Shown piece after piece: positions 24,374 through 33,922 of a DNA stretch of 64,000 nucleotides; position 1 is the stretch's first letter; each line of letters starts with the position of its first letter. The notes beneath the pieces are model-generated. The model saw nothing but the letters and a program-made list of their open reading frames with translations, was not told the origin of the DNA and searched no databases. A program made the translations under genes and the position numbers. Source of the stretch: Desulfoluna butyratoxydans (GTDB taxonomy: Bacteria > Desulfobacterota > Desulfobacteria > Desulfobacterales > Desulfolunaceae); contig NZ_CAADHO010000010.1 of assembly GCF_900699765.1 (NCBI RefSeq), positions 175,802-239,801 on the forward strand, read 5' to 3'.

Positions 24374-26431
24374 CTAATTTTCCTGCTCCGCCGCAATCTT
24401 TTCAAGTACTTTTTTGGCGATATCCCCGGGAACCTCGTCGTAATGGGAGAATTCCCGGGTGAAGGTGCCCCGTCCTCCGGTCATGGAGTTGAGGTCCGGG
24501 GCGTAGGTGAGGATCTCGGCCATGGGCACATGGGCGTTGATCACCTGGTATTTGCCTTCGCTGTCCATGCCAAGGACCCGGCCCCTTCTGGAGTTGAGAT
24601 CCCCCATGACGTCGCCGGTGAAATCATCGGGTACGATGACGGCCACGTTCATGACAGGCTCCAGAAGGACCCCGCCGGACTCTTCGCACGCCTTTCGGAA
24701 GGCCAGGGAACCGGCCATCTTGAAGGCCATCTCCGAGGAATCCACGGCATGGAAGGAGCCGTAATCCAGGGTCACCTTGAAGTCCACACAGGGAAAACCG
24801 GCGAGGACCCCTTTGGAGGACGCCTCTGCAATCCCTTTTTCCACGGCGGGGATGTAGGTCTTGGGGATAACCCCGCCGACGATGGCGTCCACGAATTCAA
24901 AGCCGTCGCCTCTCTGCTGGGGCTCCAGGACGATCCAGCAGTCCCCGTACTGGCCGTGCCCGCCGGTCTGTTTCTTGTGCTTGCCCTGAACACGGACTTT
25001 TTTGCGGACGGTCTCTCGGTAGGGGACCTTGGGGGGCTTGATCACCACTTCGAGGTTGAACTTCCGCTTGAGCTTTTCAATGGTGGCCTCCACATGGACC
25101 ATACCCATGCCGTTCAAAAGGATCTCTTTTGTTTCGGCAATACGGTCGAGGCCCAGGGAGGGATCTTCCTCCTGGAGCCTGGAGAGGGAGGAGAATACCT
25201 TGTCTTCGTCTCCCTGGTTGGCGGCCTCCACGGCAAAGGAGATTACCGGGGCGATGGGGTCCGTGGGCTTGAGGACCACCTTGCGGGATTCGTCGCACAG
25301 GGTGGCTCCGGTGAAGGTCTCTTTGAGTTTGGCCACGGCCACGATGGCTCCGGCTTCGGCGTGGTCGATGGGCTTCTGGTCTTTTCCGGCAAGGTAGAGA
25401 AGCTGGGAGAAGCGCTCCTTGCTGTCCTTGTCGGTATTGTAGACGGTGCCGTCTTTGCCTAAGGAACCGGACACGATCTTGATCAGGGAGAGGCGGCCCG
25501 CATAGGGGTCCACGATGGTCTTGAAGACATACCCTGAAAAGGGGGCGCTTGGGTCAAAGGCCACGCCCTCTCCGTCCGTGGTGGGGAAGGGGGCTCGCTC
25601 CAGCGGGCTGGGCAGGCCGTCCACGATGAAGTCGGCCAGGAGGGTCACGCCCATGTTGGCCGTGGCCGCGCCGCAGAGAACCGGCATGAACTGACGGTTT
25701 TTGGTGCCGGTCTTGAGGGCGGCCACCAGCTCTGCGTCTTTTATTTCGTCGCCTTCCAGATAGCGCTCAAGGAGCTCGTCATCTGCTTCGGCGATGTTTT
25801 CAATGAGTTCGGCTCGTTCGGACTCCACATCGTCGGCCATGTCCGCAGGGATGTCCATGGGCTCGGCCTTGCCGTCTTTGAGGCTGTAGGCCTTGTTGGC
25901 GATGAGGTCCACGACACCGGTGAAGGCGTCTTTTTCCCCGATGGGGAGTTGAATCAGAATAGGCTTGGGATCAAGGGCGTCGACCGCGCTGTTGAAGGCC
26001 TGCCTGAAGTCGGCACGCTCGTGGTCGAGTTTGTTGATGAAACAGACGGCCGGGATGGCGTTTTCACCTGCAAATTGTGCGGATTGTTCGGTGCGGATAT
26101 CGGAGCCCGTGCAGGCGTCGATGACGATGACGGCAGCGTCGGCTGCGGGCATGCAGGTTTTGGCGTCGGAGAAGAAGTTTTTGTCACCCGGGGTATCGAT
26201 GAGGCTGATGATGTGTTTTTTCCACTCATATTGAAAAAAGGCGCTGCTGAGGGACGCGGTGCGGCGCTGCTCTTCTTCAGAGTAGTCCATCACGGTGTTG
26301 CCCTCTTCCACACGGCCAAGTCGGCTGGTTGCGCCCGCGTTGAAAATCAATGCCTCGGCAAGGGATGTCTTGCCTGCACCTCCATGGGCTGCCAGAGCGA
26401 CGTTACGCAGTTTATCAGAAGATAACTTCAT
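24374..26431 (-). CDS. fusA2: Elongation factor G-like GTPase (EF-G II type)
   Basis: A 685-residue translational GTPase with EF-G architecture: G1 AHGGAGKTSL near the N-terminus, G3 DTPGDKNF, G4 NKLD, then domains II-V ending YAPDLNSMTGGRGTFTREFSHYDEVP. The G1 and N-terminal sequence (SDKLRNVALAAHGGAGKTSLAEAL) match the second type of EF-G found as an extra copy in many bacteria, not the canonical AHIDAGKTT form, and the gene is not in a ribosomal protein operon. The cellular role (translocation, recycling or a stress-specific task) is uncertain. Confidence 0.88.
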   Translation of the reverse strand: MKLSSDKLRNVALAAHGGAGKTSLAEALIFNAGATSRLGRVEEGNTVMDYSEEEQRRTASLSSAFFQYEWKKHIISLIDTPGDKNFFSDAKTCMPAADAAVIVIDACTGSDIRTEQSAQFAGENAIPAVCFINKLDHERADFRQAFNSAVDALDPKPILIQLPIGEKDAFTGVVDLIANKAYSLKDGKAEPMDIPADMADDVESERAELIENIAEADDELLERYLEGDEIKDAELVAALKTGTKNRQFMPVLCGAATANMGVTLLADFIVDGLPSPLERAPFPTTDGEGVAFDPSAPFSGYVFKTIVDPYAGRLSLIKIVSGSLGKDGTVYNTDKDSKERFSQLLYLAGKDQKPIDHAEAGAIVAVAKLKETFTGATLCDESRKVVLKPTDPIAPVISFAVEAANQGDEDKVFSSLSRLQEEDPSLGLDRIAETKEILLNGMGMVHVEATIEKLKRKFNLEVVIKPPKVPYRETVRKKVRVQGKHKKQTGGHGQYGDCWIVLEPQQRGDGFEFVDAIVGGVIPKTYIPAVEKGIAEASSKGVLAGFPCVDFKVTLDYGSFHAVDSSEMAFKMAGSLAFRKACEESGGVLLEPVMNVAVIVPDDFTGDVMGDLNSRRGRVLGMDSEGKYQVINAHVPMAEILTYAPDLNSMTGGRGTFTREFSHYDEVPGDIAKKVLEKIAAEQEN

Positions 26432-26646
26432 TAAACAACCTCCTCAATATGTGAATGATTCAAGCCTATGTCTACGTGACAGTCTCTTCTCCTGAATTAC
26501 ATGTTTTGCTTCTCGACCCCGCATCTCCGTCTCTTTCGTGCGGTTCGTGCCGGGTCGAGTGCTTCTGCCAACGCCCTGTGAGAAATCTCCCTGGGGCGTT
26601 GTGTATAAACATACCGTTACGAACTTAGGTATATATATCAATCCCG

Positions 26647-27369
26647 TCAGTATTTCAAAGAGATAATGAACTCGCGATTGCCCTTGGGGCCGAGAATGGG
26701 GGAGGGGATGACAGCCTCTTTTTCAAGGCCGAGTTCCTGGAAGAAATCGCTAAGATTGTCGATGACTTCCGCGTGCTGTGCCGGGTCCTTGACGACCCCG
26801 CCTTTTCCCACTTTCCCTTTTCCTACCTCAAATTGAGGTTTGATGAGCGCGAGAATTCGTCCCTCTTTCTTGAGAAAACCAAGGGCCGCCGGTACCACCA
26901 GCTTCAGTGAGATGAAGGAGGTGTCTATGGTGACCAGGTCCACTTTCTCGGGGACCTGCTCTTCCGTCAGGTAGCGGATGTTGGTGCGTTCCAGCACCAC
27001 GACCCTTTCATCGTTGCGCAGGGACCAGGCCAGCTGGCCGTAGCCCACGTCCACGGCATAGACTTTGTCTGCCCCGTGTCGGAGCAGGCAATCGGTAAAG
27101 CCTCCCGTGGAAGCGCCGATGTCCAGACATACATCATGGGCAATGTCGATTTCAAGGGTTTTCAGGGCTTCTTCCAGTTTCAGGGCCCCTCGGCTGACAT
27201 ACGGAATCTCGTCCTCTTTGACGTGTATCTCGGCGCTTGTCAAAACCTTGGTCCCGGCCTTGGTGACAGGTACCCGGTTTACCAGTACTTTTCCGGCCAG
27301 AATCAGCGCCTGGGCTTTGTGGCGGCTCTCCACCAGCCCCTTGTCCACGAGGAGCTGGTCAATTCTCAT
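26647..27369 (-). CDS. tlyA: TlyA-family S4/FtsJ rRNA methyltransferase
   Basis: A 240-residue protein with an N-terminal S4 RNA-binding domain (MRIDQLLVDKGLVESRHKAQ) and an FtsJ-like SAM methyltransferase domain (CLDIGASTGGFTDCLLRHGA). TlyA relatives 2'-O-methylate rRNA cytidines; the older label is haemolysin A. ATG 27369 is preceded by AGGAAG; an in-frame TTG 18 nt upstream (27387) also has a possible Shine-Dalgarno. It is the last gene of the xseA-xseB-ispA-dxs-tlyA unit, 40 bp after dxs. Confidence 0.92.
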   Translation of the reverse strand: MRIDQLLVDKGLVESRHKAQALILAGKVLVNRVPVTKAGTKVLTSAEIHVKEDEIPYVSRGALKLEEALKTLEIDIAHDVCLDIGASTGGFTDCLLRHGADKVYAVDVGYGQLAWSLRNDERVVVLERTNIRYLTEEQVPEKVDLVTIDTSFISLKLVVPAALGFLKKEGRILALIKPQFEVGKGKVGKGGVVKDPAQHAEVIDNLSDFFQELGLEKEAVIPSPILGPKGNREFIISLKY

Positions 27370-27409
27370 TTTCACTTCCTGACTCAAATGTTTTCCTTGT
27401 CCTTTCTCG

Positions 27410-29320
27410 TTATCGGCCCTTTCCGGCCAGGGTGGTGACGCTTTCGGTCCGTCCCGTCACACGGAACGCGGCCTCCATGACACCCTCGGTGGAGATGCCC
27501 TGGCGACGGCACAACTCCGCCCGGGGACCGTGCTCCACAAAGTGATCTTCGATGCCCACACGGGCGGTGGTGATGTGTGCCAGGCCCTCGTCCGAGAAGA
27601 GCTCCAGTACTGCGCTGCCGAAGCCGCCGGCCTTCATGTGCTCTTCCACGGTCACCACGCGGCCTGTTTTGCCCGCCCAGTGGAGGATGAGGTCCTTGTC
27701 CAGGGGTTTGACAAAGCGTGCGTTGATGACGGCAGCTTCAATACCCTGGGCTGAAAGCTTTTCGGCCGCTTCCATGCAGGTGGCAAGGGTGGTGCCGATG
27801 GCAAGCAGGACGAGATCGCTGCCTTCACGGACCAGGGCGCCTTTGCCGATGGGAAGGGCAGGGGCCGACGCATCCACGGGGACCCCTTCGGCAGCCCCGC
27901 GCGGGTAACGGATGGCGATGGGGCCATCATGGTCCAGGGCGGTGCGGAGCATCTGCCGCAGCTCATTCTCATCGGCAGGGGCCATGATGACCATGTTGGG
28001 CAGGGGGCGCAGGTAGGCCAGGTCAAAGAGCCCGTGGTGGGTGGGGCCATCTTCGCCCACGAGGCCGCCGCGATCCACGGCAAAGATCACCGGGTGCCTG
28101 TCCAGGCAGACATCGTGGAGGATCTGGTCGTAGGCCCTCTGGAGGAAGGTGGAGTAGATGGCCACCACCGGCTTCATCCCTTCGGTGGCCATGCCCGCGG
28201 CAAAGGTTACCCCGTGTTGCTCGGCGATGCCCACATCAAAGAAGCGCTCTGGGAACCGGGAGGCAAACTCCGTGAGCCCTGTCCCTTCGGGCATGGCCGC
28301 GGTGACGGCCACGATGCGCTTGTCGGTTTCAGCCAGCTCCACCATGCTCCTGCCGAAGACCTCGGTATAGGAGGGGGCCTTGGGCTTGGCCTTCATGCTG
28401 TTGCCCGTCTCTTTTTCAAAGGCGCCCACGCCGTGGAAATAGACGGGGTTTGCCTCGGCCGGGGCGTAGCCCATGCCTTTTTTGCTCATGACGTGCAGCA
28501 GCACCGGCTTATTGAGCTTTTTGATGTTCTCCAGGATGTCGATGAGGTGTTCCATGTTGTGGCCGTCGATGGGGCCGAGGTACTCGAACTTGAACGCTTC
28601 AAAGAGCATGCCGGGGGTGACGAAGGCCTTGAAGGACTCTTCGGTCTTCTTGGCAAACTGGTAGATGTCGTCTCCCACCTTGGGCAGGGCTTTCATGGCT
28701 TTTTTGAATTCGCCCTTGAGGTCCTGGAGGTACTTGGCGGAAAAGGTGCGGCTCAAAAAAGAGGAGAGGGCGCCCACGTTTTTGGCGATGGACATCTCGT
28801 TGTCATTTAAGATCACCAGGTGGTTGCGGCTGGAGGGCCCGGACTGGTTGAGCCCCTCGTAGGCGATGCCGCCGGTGAGGCTGCCGTCGCCAATGATGGA
28901 GATGACCTTTCCGTTTTCGCCCTTTATGTCCCGGGCGCAGCTCATGCCGTAGCCCGCAGACACCGAGGTGCTGCTGTGGCCGGTGGTGAACGCGTCGTAG
29001 GGGCTTTCGCTCACCTTGGGAAAGCCGGAGATGCCCCCCAGGGTTCTCAGGGTCGGAAATGCGTCCCGCCGTCCGGTGAGCAGTTTGTGGGCATAGGCCT
29101 GGTGGCCCACGTCCCAGACGACCTTGTCAAAGGGCACGTCAAACACGTAGTGAACCGCAATGGTCAGCTCCACGACGCCGAGGCTGGATGCCAGGTGGCC
29201 GCCGTTTTTGGACACCACATCCACAATATTGTCCCGAATCTCCCGGGCAAGCTGGGGAAGCTGGCTGCGATCCAGCTTCTTCAGGTCTGCCGGGGAGTCG
29301 ATCTGATCTAAAAGGGTCAT
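27410..29320 (-). CDS. dxs: 1-deoxy-D-xylulose-5-phosphate synthase
   Basis: Dxs condenses pyruvate and glyceraldehyde-3-phosphate using thiamine diphosphate, the first step of the MEP isoprenoid pathway. The 636-residue product shows VWDVGHQAYAHKLLTGR, the thiamine-diphosphate motif GDGSLTGGIAYEGLN, and the transketolase pyrimidine-binding and C-terminal domains (DRGGLVGEDGPTHHG). ATG 29320 is chosen because AGGTGA ends 6 nt upstream. It follows ispA by 75 bp in the same operon, joining two steps of isoprenoid synthesis. Confidence 0.96.
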   Translation of the reverse strand: MTLLDQIDSPADLKKLDRSQLPQLAREIRDNIVDVVSKNGGHLASSLGVVELTIAVHYVFDVPFDKVVWDVGHQAYAHKLLTGRRDAFPTLRTLGGISGFPKVSESPYDAFTTGHSSTSVSAGYGMSCARDIKGENGKVISIIGDGSLTGGIAYEGLNQSGPSSRNHLVILNDNEMSIAKNVGALSSFLSRTFSAKYLQDLKGEFKKAMKALPKVGDDIYQFAKKTEESFKAFVTPGMLFEAFKFEYLGPIDGHNMEHLIDILENIKKLNKPVLLHVMSKKGMGYAPAEANPVYFHGVGAFEKETGNSMKAKPKAPSYTEVFGRSMVELAETDKRIVAVTAAMPEGTGLTEFASRFPERFFDVGIAEQHGVTFAAGMATEGMKPVVAIYSTFLQRAYDQILHDVCLDRHPVIFAVDRGGLVGEDGPTHHGLFDLAYLRPLPNMVIMAPADENELRQMLRTALDHDGPIAIRYPRGAAEGVPVDASAPALPIGKGALVREGSDLVLLAIGTTLATCMEAAEKLSAQGIEAAVINARFVKPLDKDLILHWAGKTGRVVTVEEHMKAGGFGSAVLELFSDEGLAHITTARVGIEDHFVEHGPRAELCRRQGISTEGVMEAAFRVTGRTESVTTLAGKGR

Positions 29321-29395
29321 CACCATCACCTGTATGGTTCCCCCCCACCCATGGTGAGGAAATAAAAGTTCGCTTTCAGCCCCTGGGGGCGGAAA

Positions 29396-30289
29396 TCAAC
29401 GTTGGCGCTGGACAACGTACAGGGCCAGCGCCTTCAAGGGGTTTGCTCGTTCATCAAGGACGGCCAGGGCATTCACGGCCTCCTCCACCAGCTGCTTTGC
29501 GTAGGCCTTGGATTCTTCCAGCCCCATGAGGGACGGGTAGGTGGCCTTGTCGTGTTCAGCGTCCGTGCCGACCCCTTTGCCCATGAGGTCCGGGTCGCCT
29601 TCCACGTTGAGGATGTCGTCGGTTACCTGGAAGGCCAGGCCGATCTTTTCTGCGTAGCGGGTCAGGGCCTCCCGCTCACCGTTTGCCGCATCGCCCAGGA
29701 CGGCGCCGGACTCCACGGAGGCGCGGATAAGGGCGCCGGTTTTCAGGCCGTGCAGCTCCCGTAAAGAGCCAAGGTCCAGGGCGCGGCCTTCGGCTTCGAT
29801 GTCCCGCATCTGGCCTTCTATCATGCCAAAGGCGCCGGAGGCATCGGCAATGAGGCGGATGACGTCCAGGGTTACCTCGGCACGGGGGCCCCGGTCCAGG
29901 GCCAGGAGGTGAAACGCCGAGGTGAGCAGGGCATCCCCTGCCAGGACGGCCGTTGCTTCGTCAAAGGCCTTGTGGCAGGTGGGGCGTCCCCGCCTGAAAT
30001 CATCGTCGTCCATGGCGGGCAGGTCGTCGTGGACCAGGGAGTAGGTGTGGATCATCTCCAGGGCACACGCCGCCTTCATGGCTGTTTCGGGATCTCCGCC
30101 CACCGCCTCGCAGGCGGCCATGCAGAGGATGGGCCGCAGCCGCTTGCCCCCGGCCATCAGGGAGTAGGCCATGGCCTGGGCCACCCGCGTTTCCACGGAA
30201 GGGGTCAGGGTGGCAAGGTGCCCTTTAAGGGACTCCTCCACGACGACCCGTTTTGCTTCGAGGTACCCTTTTAAGTCGAATGCGCTCAT
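29396..30289 (-). CDS. ispA: Polyprenyl (farnesyl) diphosphate synthase
   Basis: A short-chain trans-prenyl diphosphate synthase condensing isopentenyl diphosphate with allylic diphosphates. The 297-residue product has the first aspartate-rich motif in HDDLPAMDDDDFRRGRPTCHK, GGKRLRP, and the second aspartate motif in FQVTDDILNVEGD. The two extra residues in the first motif (DDxxxxD) and the operon context (xseB before, dxs after) point to farnesyl diphosphate; geranylgeranyl products cannot be excluded. Its ATG overlaps the xseB stop (ATGA), indicating translational coupling. Confidence 0.93.
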   Translation of the reverse strand: MSAFDLKGYLEAKRVVVEESLKGHLATLTPSVETRVAQAMAYSLMAGGKRLRPILCMAACEAVGGDPETAMKAACALEMIHTYSLVHDDLPAMDDDDFRRGRPTCHKAFDEATAVLAGDALLTSAFHLLALDRGPRAEVTLDVIRLIADASGAFGMIEGQMRDIEAEGRALDLGSLRELHGLKTGALIRASVESGAVLGDAANGEREALTRYAEKIGLAFQVTDDILNVEGDPDLMGKGVGTDAEHDKATYPSLMGLEESKAYAKQLVEEAVNALAVLDERANPLKALALYVVQRQR

Positions 30290-30528
30290 TCCGCGCCCCG
30301 CTGATCGGTTTCGGTAAAGGGGGCGTCCTGGAGGCCCTCGGCGGTTTCGCCGGTGAGGATCCGCACGCGGGTCTCGGCTTCGTCCAGGGTGTCCGAGCAG
30401 GTCTTGGAGAGCTTGACGCCCTCTTCAAAGCGTTTCATGGCCTTGTCCAGCGGAAGATCCCCTGACTCCAGATCTTCGACAATGGCCTCCAGCTGGGCCA
30501 CTGCCTCTTCAAATTTTTTCTTTGCCAT
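30286..30528 (-). CDS. xseB: Exodeoxyribonuclease VII small subunit
   Basis: An 80-residue subunit of exonuclease VII, the ATP- and metal-independent single-strand DNA exonuclease. The KKFEEAVAQLEAIVEDLESGDLPLDKAMKRFEEGVKL segment is the family signature. It starts 19 nt inside the end of xseA and its stop overlaps the ispA start, so the three genes are translationally linked. The tail after residue 65 is variable. Confidence 0.95.
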   Translation of the reverse strand: MAKKKFEEAVAQLEAIVEDLESGDLPLDKAMKRFEEGVKLSKTCSDTLDEAETRVRILTGETAEGLQDAPFTETDQRGAE

Positions 30529-31858
30529 CGTCTTTCCTTTCCACAACGGCTTCAAGCAAGCCGTCTGCAAGAACCACATCCAGGGAAGATCCGATCTCCA
30601 CCTGGGCTGCGCGGGTGATGACCTCACCGCTTTGTGAATCGCGCACAATGCTGTAGCCCCGGTCCAGGACCAGTTTGGGGCTCAGGGCGCTGAGGTTTTG
30701 TTCCAGGCGCTTCTGGGTGTCCCGGCTCCGGGCCAGCCGTGCCTCCATGGCAAGGTTCAGGCGCCTGGACAGACTGCGTACCTCGCGGCGTCCGGCCTCC
30801 ACGGCCAGGAGGGGAGAGGCCTTGGCCAGCCGGTCCCTGCGCCAGGTGAGGGCTGTCCTTCGATCGCCCAGTTCCCGACGAATGGCCCGTGCCATGCGCT
30901 GGGTCAGTTCGTCTACCCGCAACCTGTGATCATATATCTTTTTTTTCGGGTCCACAAGGCGGCGTGATGCCGCGTTCAGTCGCAGCCTCCCGTCTTCTAT
31001 CCTTCGGTCCATGCAGAGGCGGAGCCGGGCCGCCAGCAGGGCCACGTCTTCTTTCAGCCGTTTTTTGTCCGGAACCGCAAGGGACGCGGCTGCCGTGGGG
31101 GTCGGAGCCCGCATGTCCGCCGTGAAATCGGCGATGGTGTAGTCCGTCTCATGGCCCACGGCGCTGATGACGGGAAGCACCGACCCGTGGATGGCCCGGG
31201 CCACCTCTTCGCTGTTGAAGGGGGCCAGGTCCTCCAAGGACCCTCCGCCCCGCGCTACTATAATAAGGTCGGCGGCCATGTGCCGGTTGATCCCGGCGAT
31301 GGCCGCCGGGATATCGAGGCAGGCCTGGTCGCCCTGGACCCTTACGGGCACCACCAGGAGCTCCGCGTTGGGATAGCGGAGACGAAAGACGGTGAGCATG
31401 TCGTGAACCACAGCCCCCGTGGGGGAGGTGACCAGGGCAATGCGCTCGGGGAAGGGGGGGCGTTTTTTCTTAATGGCCTCGTCAAAGAGTCCCTCGGCAG
31501 CGAGTTTTCGCTTGAGTTGCTCAAAGGCGAGCTGCAGGGCCCCGGCGCCCTTGGGTTCCATGTATTCAAAAATGATTTGGTAGGTACCCCTGGGCTCATA
31601 CAGGCTGACGCGTCCCAATCCGGTGATGGTCTGGCCGTCCTGAAGGCGAAACTTCAGCCGGGAGGCCTGGCCGCGGAAGAGGACGCCGCTGATCTGGGCG
31701 CCCTGGTCCTTCAGCGTGAAATAGCAGTGGCCCGACGAGGGAATGCGAAGGTTGGATATCTCTCCGTAAATCCACACGTATGGGAATCGGTTCTCAAGCA
31801 CGCCTTTGATTTCGCGGGTCAGGCTCGAGACCGAATAGATCTCTTTTCGTTCCGTCAT
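30509..31858 (-). CDS. xseA: Exodeoxyribonuclease VII large subunit
   Basis: The catalytic subunit of exonuclease VII (449 residues). The OB-fold N-terminus (YSVSSLTREIKGVLENRFPYVWIYGEISNLR, GHCYFTLKD) is followed by the catalytic domain (VTSPTGAVVHDM, IIVARGGGSLEDL, FNSEEVARAI, VGHETDYTIADF, DMRAPTPTAAA). The coiled-coil C-terminal region that binds XseB is present. ATG 31858 has AGGAAAG upstream; the open frame continues 79 codons further but without family similarity. First gene of the minus-strand operon. Confidence 0.95.
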   Translation of the reverse strand: MTERKEIYSVSSLTREIKGVLENRFPYVWIYGEISNLRIPSSGHCYFTLKDQGAQISGVLFRGQASRLKFRLQDGQTITGLGRVSLYEPRGTYQIIFEYMEPKGAGALQLAFEQLKRKLAAEGLFDEAIKKKRPPFPERIALVTSPTGAVVHDMLTVFRLRYPNAELLVVPVRVQGDQACLDIPAAIAGINRHMAADLIIVARGGGSLEDLAPFNSEEVARAIHGSVLPVISAVGHETDYTIADFTADMRAPTPTAAASLAVPDKKRLKEDVALLAARLRLCMDRRIEDGRLRLNAASRRLVDPKKKIYDHRLRVDELTQRMARAIRRELGDRRTALTWRRDRLAKASPLLAVEAGRREVRSLSRRLNLAMEARLARSRDTQKRLEQNLSALSPKLVLDRGYSIVRDSQSGEVITRAAQVEIGSSLDVVLADGLLEAVVERKDDGKEKI

Positions 31859-32317
31859 CTCCAATGTCTTTCCTGAAGGGGTTGCCAAGGGGTGCCCGAC
31901 GCCGTTCATCGGCACAGGCTGCGCACGGAGGATCAGCTCCGGGTTCGCCAATCTAGCACAGTTGCAGGTGGGGTTCAATAAAAGAGCCGATTTTGCCCGG
32001 CAACTATGGTCGCCGGGTGTCTGTGGGCTCGTCGTATTTCCTTGCCGTCTGTCAGGGTGACGATGCACGGATCTGTGTGGATGCCGTGGTGTCACAGATA
32101 ATGTCAGCCGGTCGTGGGTGCCGACACTTAAAGCATTTCGGACGTTGCAGCCGCCTGTTTAAATCAGAACGACTTACAATTAAAACCTCTGTGGAATCAA
32201 ATGGATGGGTGTGGCGCGTTGCAATCGCCTTCTATATTGATAGCGTCCGATAATAGATATTATGTAAACTTTTGCATATGGAAGCCGTATCAGGGTTCGA
32301 GGACCTCCCCTGATGCA
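31859..32317. other. Intergenic region upstream of xseA
   Basis: A 459-bp stretch. It presumably holds the xseA operon promoter on the minus strand, but I do not see a clear -35/-10 pair. It becomes AT-rich at 32160-32280. No repeat, RNA gene or convincing coding region was found. Confidence 0.4.
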
Positions 32318-32641
32318 TCACGATGCATCTCCAGAGATAAATTCCCTCACCGCAGGCGGAATGTGGACGGTGTCCAGGTCCATGCGTGCCAGGGCGCGGC
32401 CGAGGATGCGATTCTTCTCGCGGAGCTTCCGCCGTTTGTCCATGATGAAGCAGAGTTCCCCGCGAACCACGCAGAGGCCGCTCTTGACCGGAATCGTGGT
32501 GGCCCGGAAGCTGTGTTCCTGATACGTGGCACCCATTTTTTCAAGGGTCGTCTTCAGGTGCTCAAAGAGTTCGGTCTGGCTCAGTTTCATGGTGGATGGT
32601 TCCACTGCGGTTGTCGGTTGGTTTTGTGCTGCTGTGTCCAT
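32318..32641 (-). CDS. Small conserved-looking protein of unknown function
   Basis: A 107-residue soluble protein I cannot assign. The core (TELFEHLKTTLEKMGATYQEHSFRATTIPVKSGLCVVRGELCFIMDKRRKLREKNRILGRAL) mixes an N-terminal helix, beta strands and a basic helix, which could bind nucleic acid. ATG 32641 is preceded directly by AAGGAG at short spacing (2-3 nt); another Met at codon 18 (32590) has no Shine-Dalgarno. It stands alone between two divergently arranged units. Confidence 0.6.
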   Translation of the reverse strand: MDTAAQNQPTTAVEPSTMKLSQTELFEHLKTTLEKMGATYQEHSFRATTIPVKSGLCVVRGELCFIMDKRRKLREKNRILGRALARMDLDTVHIPPAVREFISGDAS

Positions 32642-32999
32642 ATCTCCTTCGCATATCCCGGATGGCGGGTTCGGGTCAAGTGGCGTACCGTCCTTCTATG
32701 GAAAACGATCCCCGGGAATCCCCCGTGCCCCTGCCGTTGCCATCGTGACCATGGGTTGTTTTTTTCTGTGCCCGGCCATCTGCCGCCATTAAATTTTTGA
32801 AATGAGCGGTTGTTTTTTGCTTTATGTTCCCGCGCAGATCATTCTTACCGGGCGCTCTCGCGTTTTACAGGTTGAAATCGCGGATACCTGTGTTATCTTT
32901 TCTGCTGTGGGCCCGGATGGTCCGATAAAGATCCGGTATCCAACGAGATAGCCTCGCAACATTGCGGCGTCATCATCAACTTCTCAATTCGGAGGATCA
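32642..32999 (+). other. Intergenic region before the BI-1 gene
   Basis: A 358-bp gap. TTGAAA (32872-32877) and TTATCT (32893-32898), 15 nt apart, are a weak promoter candidate for the gene at 33000. CGGAGG (32991-32996) is its Shine-Dalgarno, very close to the ATG. Nothing else supported. Confidence 0.35.
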
Positions 33000-33701
33000 A
33001 TGCAGTCTTCATCTGTTCAAAATGTCCGTTCCCAGGCAGCGGTAAACACCTTTCTGATGAGTGTTTACAACTGGATGGCGGTGGGACTTCTTCTTACCGC
33101 CGGTGTGGCGTGGTACGTTGCACACTCAGAGGCGATGCTTCAACTTATTCACGGCAACCGCATGGTGCTTTTCGGGCTGATTATCGCTGAACTCGGCATG
33201 GTGTTTGTGCTTTCAGCGGGCATCCAGCGGATTAAAGCAGGCACAGCCACCCTGCTCTTCGTGCTTTATTCGGCGTTAAACGGAGCTACCCTCGCCTTCA
33301 TTTTTAGGATTTACACCGGGGCGTCCATTTTTTCGACCTTTGTGGTGTGTGCGGCCATGTTCGGAACGTGCAGCGTCTACGGCATGGTGACCAAAAAAGA
33401 CCTGACGGGCATGGGCAACTTCATGTTCATGGGCCTCATCGGCATCATCATCGCCACGGTGGTGAACATCTTCCTCAGAAGTTCCGGCATGGCCATGATT
33501 ATTTCCTACGTGGGCGTCATCGTCTTTGTGGGCCTCACCGCCTACGACACCCAGAAAATCAAGATGATGGCCCTCTCCCAGCCCGGTGATCTGGACGCAG
33601 GGACCCTGCGCAAAGGCGCCATCATGGGTGCCCTCACCCTCTATCTTGATTTCATCAACCTCTTCCTCATGCTCCTTCGCATCATGGGGAACCGCGAATA
33701 G
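33000..33701 (+). CDS. Bax inhibitor-1/YccA family membrane protein
   Basis: A 233-residue inner-membrane protein with seven predicted transmembrane helices and the BI-1 signatures: NGATLAFIFRIYTGASI, the conserved aspartate segment GLTAYDTQKIKMM and C-terminal GALTLYLDFINLFLMLLRIMG. Relatives include YbhL and YccA, the latter a modulator of the FtsH protease; others are pH-sensitive calcium leak channels. Which role applies here is unknown. A strong terminator follows. Confidence 0.92.
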   Translation: MQSSSVQNVRSQAAVNTFLMSVYNWMAVGLLLTAGVAWYVAHSEAMLQLIHGNRMVLFGLIIAELGMVFVLSAGIQRIKAGTATLLFVLYSALNGATLAFIFRIYTGASIFSTFVVCAAMFGTCSVYGMVTKKDLTGMGNFMFMGLIGIIIATVVNIFLRSSGMAMIISYVGVIVFVGLTAYDTQKIKMMALSQPGDLDAGTLRKGAIMGALTLYLDFINLFLMLLRIMGNRE

Positions 33702-33724
33702 CCCACGGCTTTTTTGGTGAATCC

Positions 33725-33772
33725 AAACGGCCCGTGTTTCCGGTTATCCGGGTAACACGGGCCGTTTTTTTT
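33725..33772 (+). terminator. Terminator after BI-1 gene
   Basis: AAACGGCCCGTGTT (33725-33738) pairs with AACACGGGCCGTTT (33754-33767), with CCGG pairs in the loop and a T run to 33772. Confidence 0.85.
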
Positions 33773-33809
33773 AGGGCGTATACACGGGCCCTTCCGGTCA
33801 AAGTCAAAG

Positions 33810-33892
33810 GCGAATGTGATTTTCCCCGAGGAACGAGGGGAAAAGTGCATTCGCAACCTGCTTTCGAGGTGGCACACCTCGCCGCCGGAGGC
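33810..33892 (+). repeat. 83-nt two-hairpin element, copy 1
   Basis: Hairpin 1: GCGAATG-TGA-TTTTCCCC (33810-33827) pairs with GGGGAAAA-GTG-CATTCGC (33837-33854), with one 3x3 internal loop and apical GAGGAACGA. A spacer AACCTGCTT follows, then hairpin 2: CGAGGTG (33865-33871), GCA, CACCTCG (33875-33881), then CCGCCGGAGGC and a T-rich tail. The other copy is at 38828-38910 with the same length, loops and spacer but different, still paired stems. Strand is assigned arbitrarily from the T-rich 3' side. Confidence 0.75.
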
Positions 33893-33922
33893 ATTGTTTT
33901 TTGTATTTATAACGCTTTGCTT

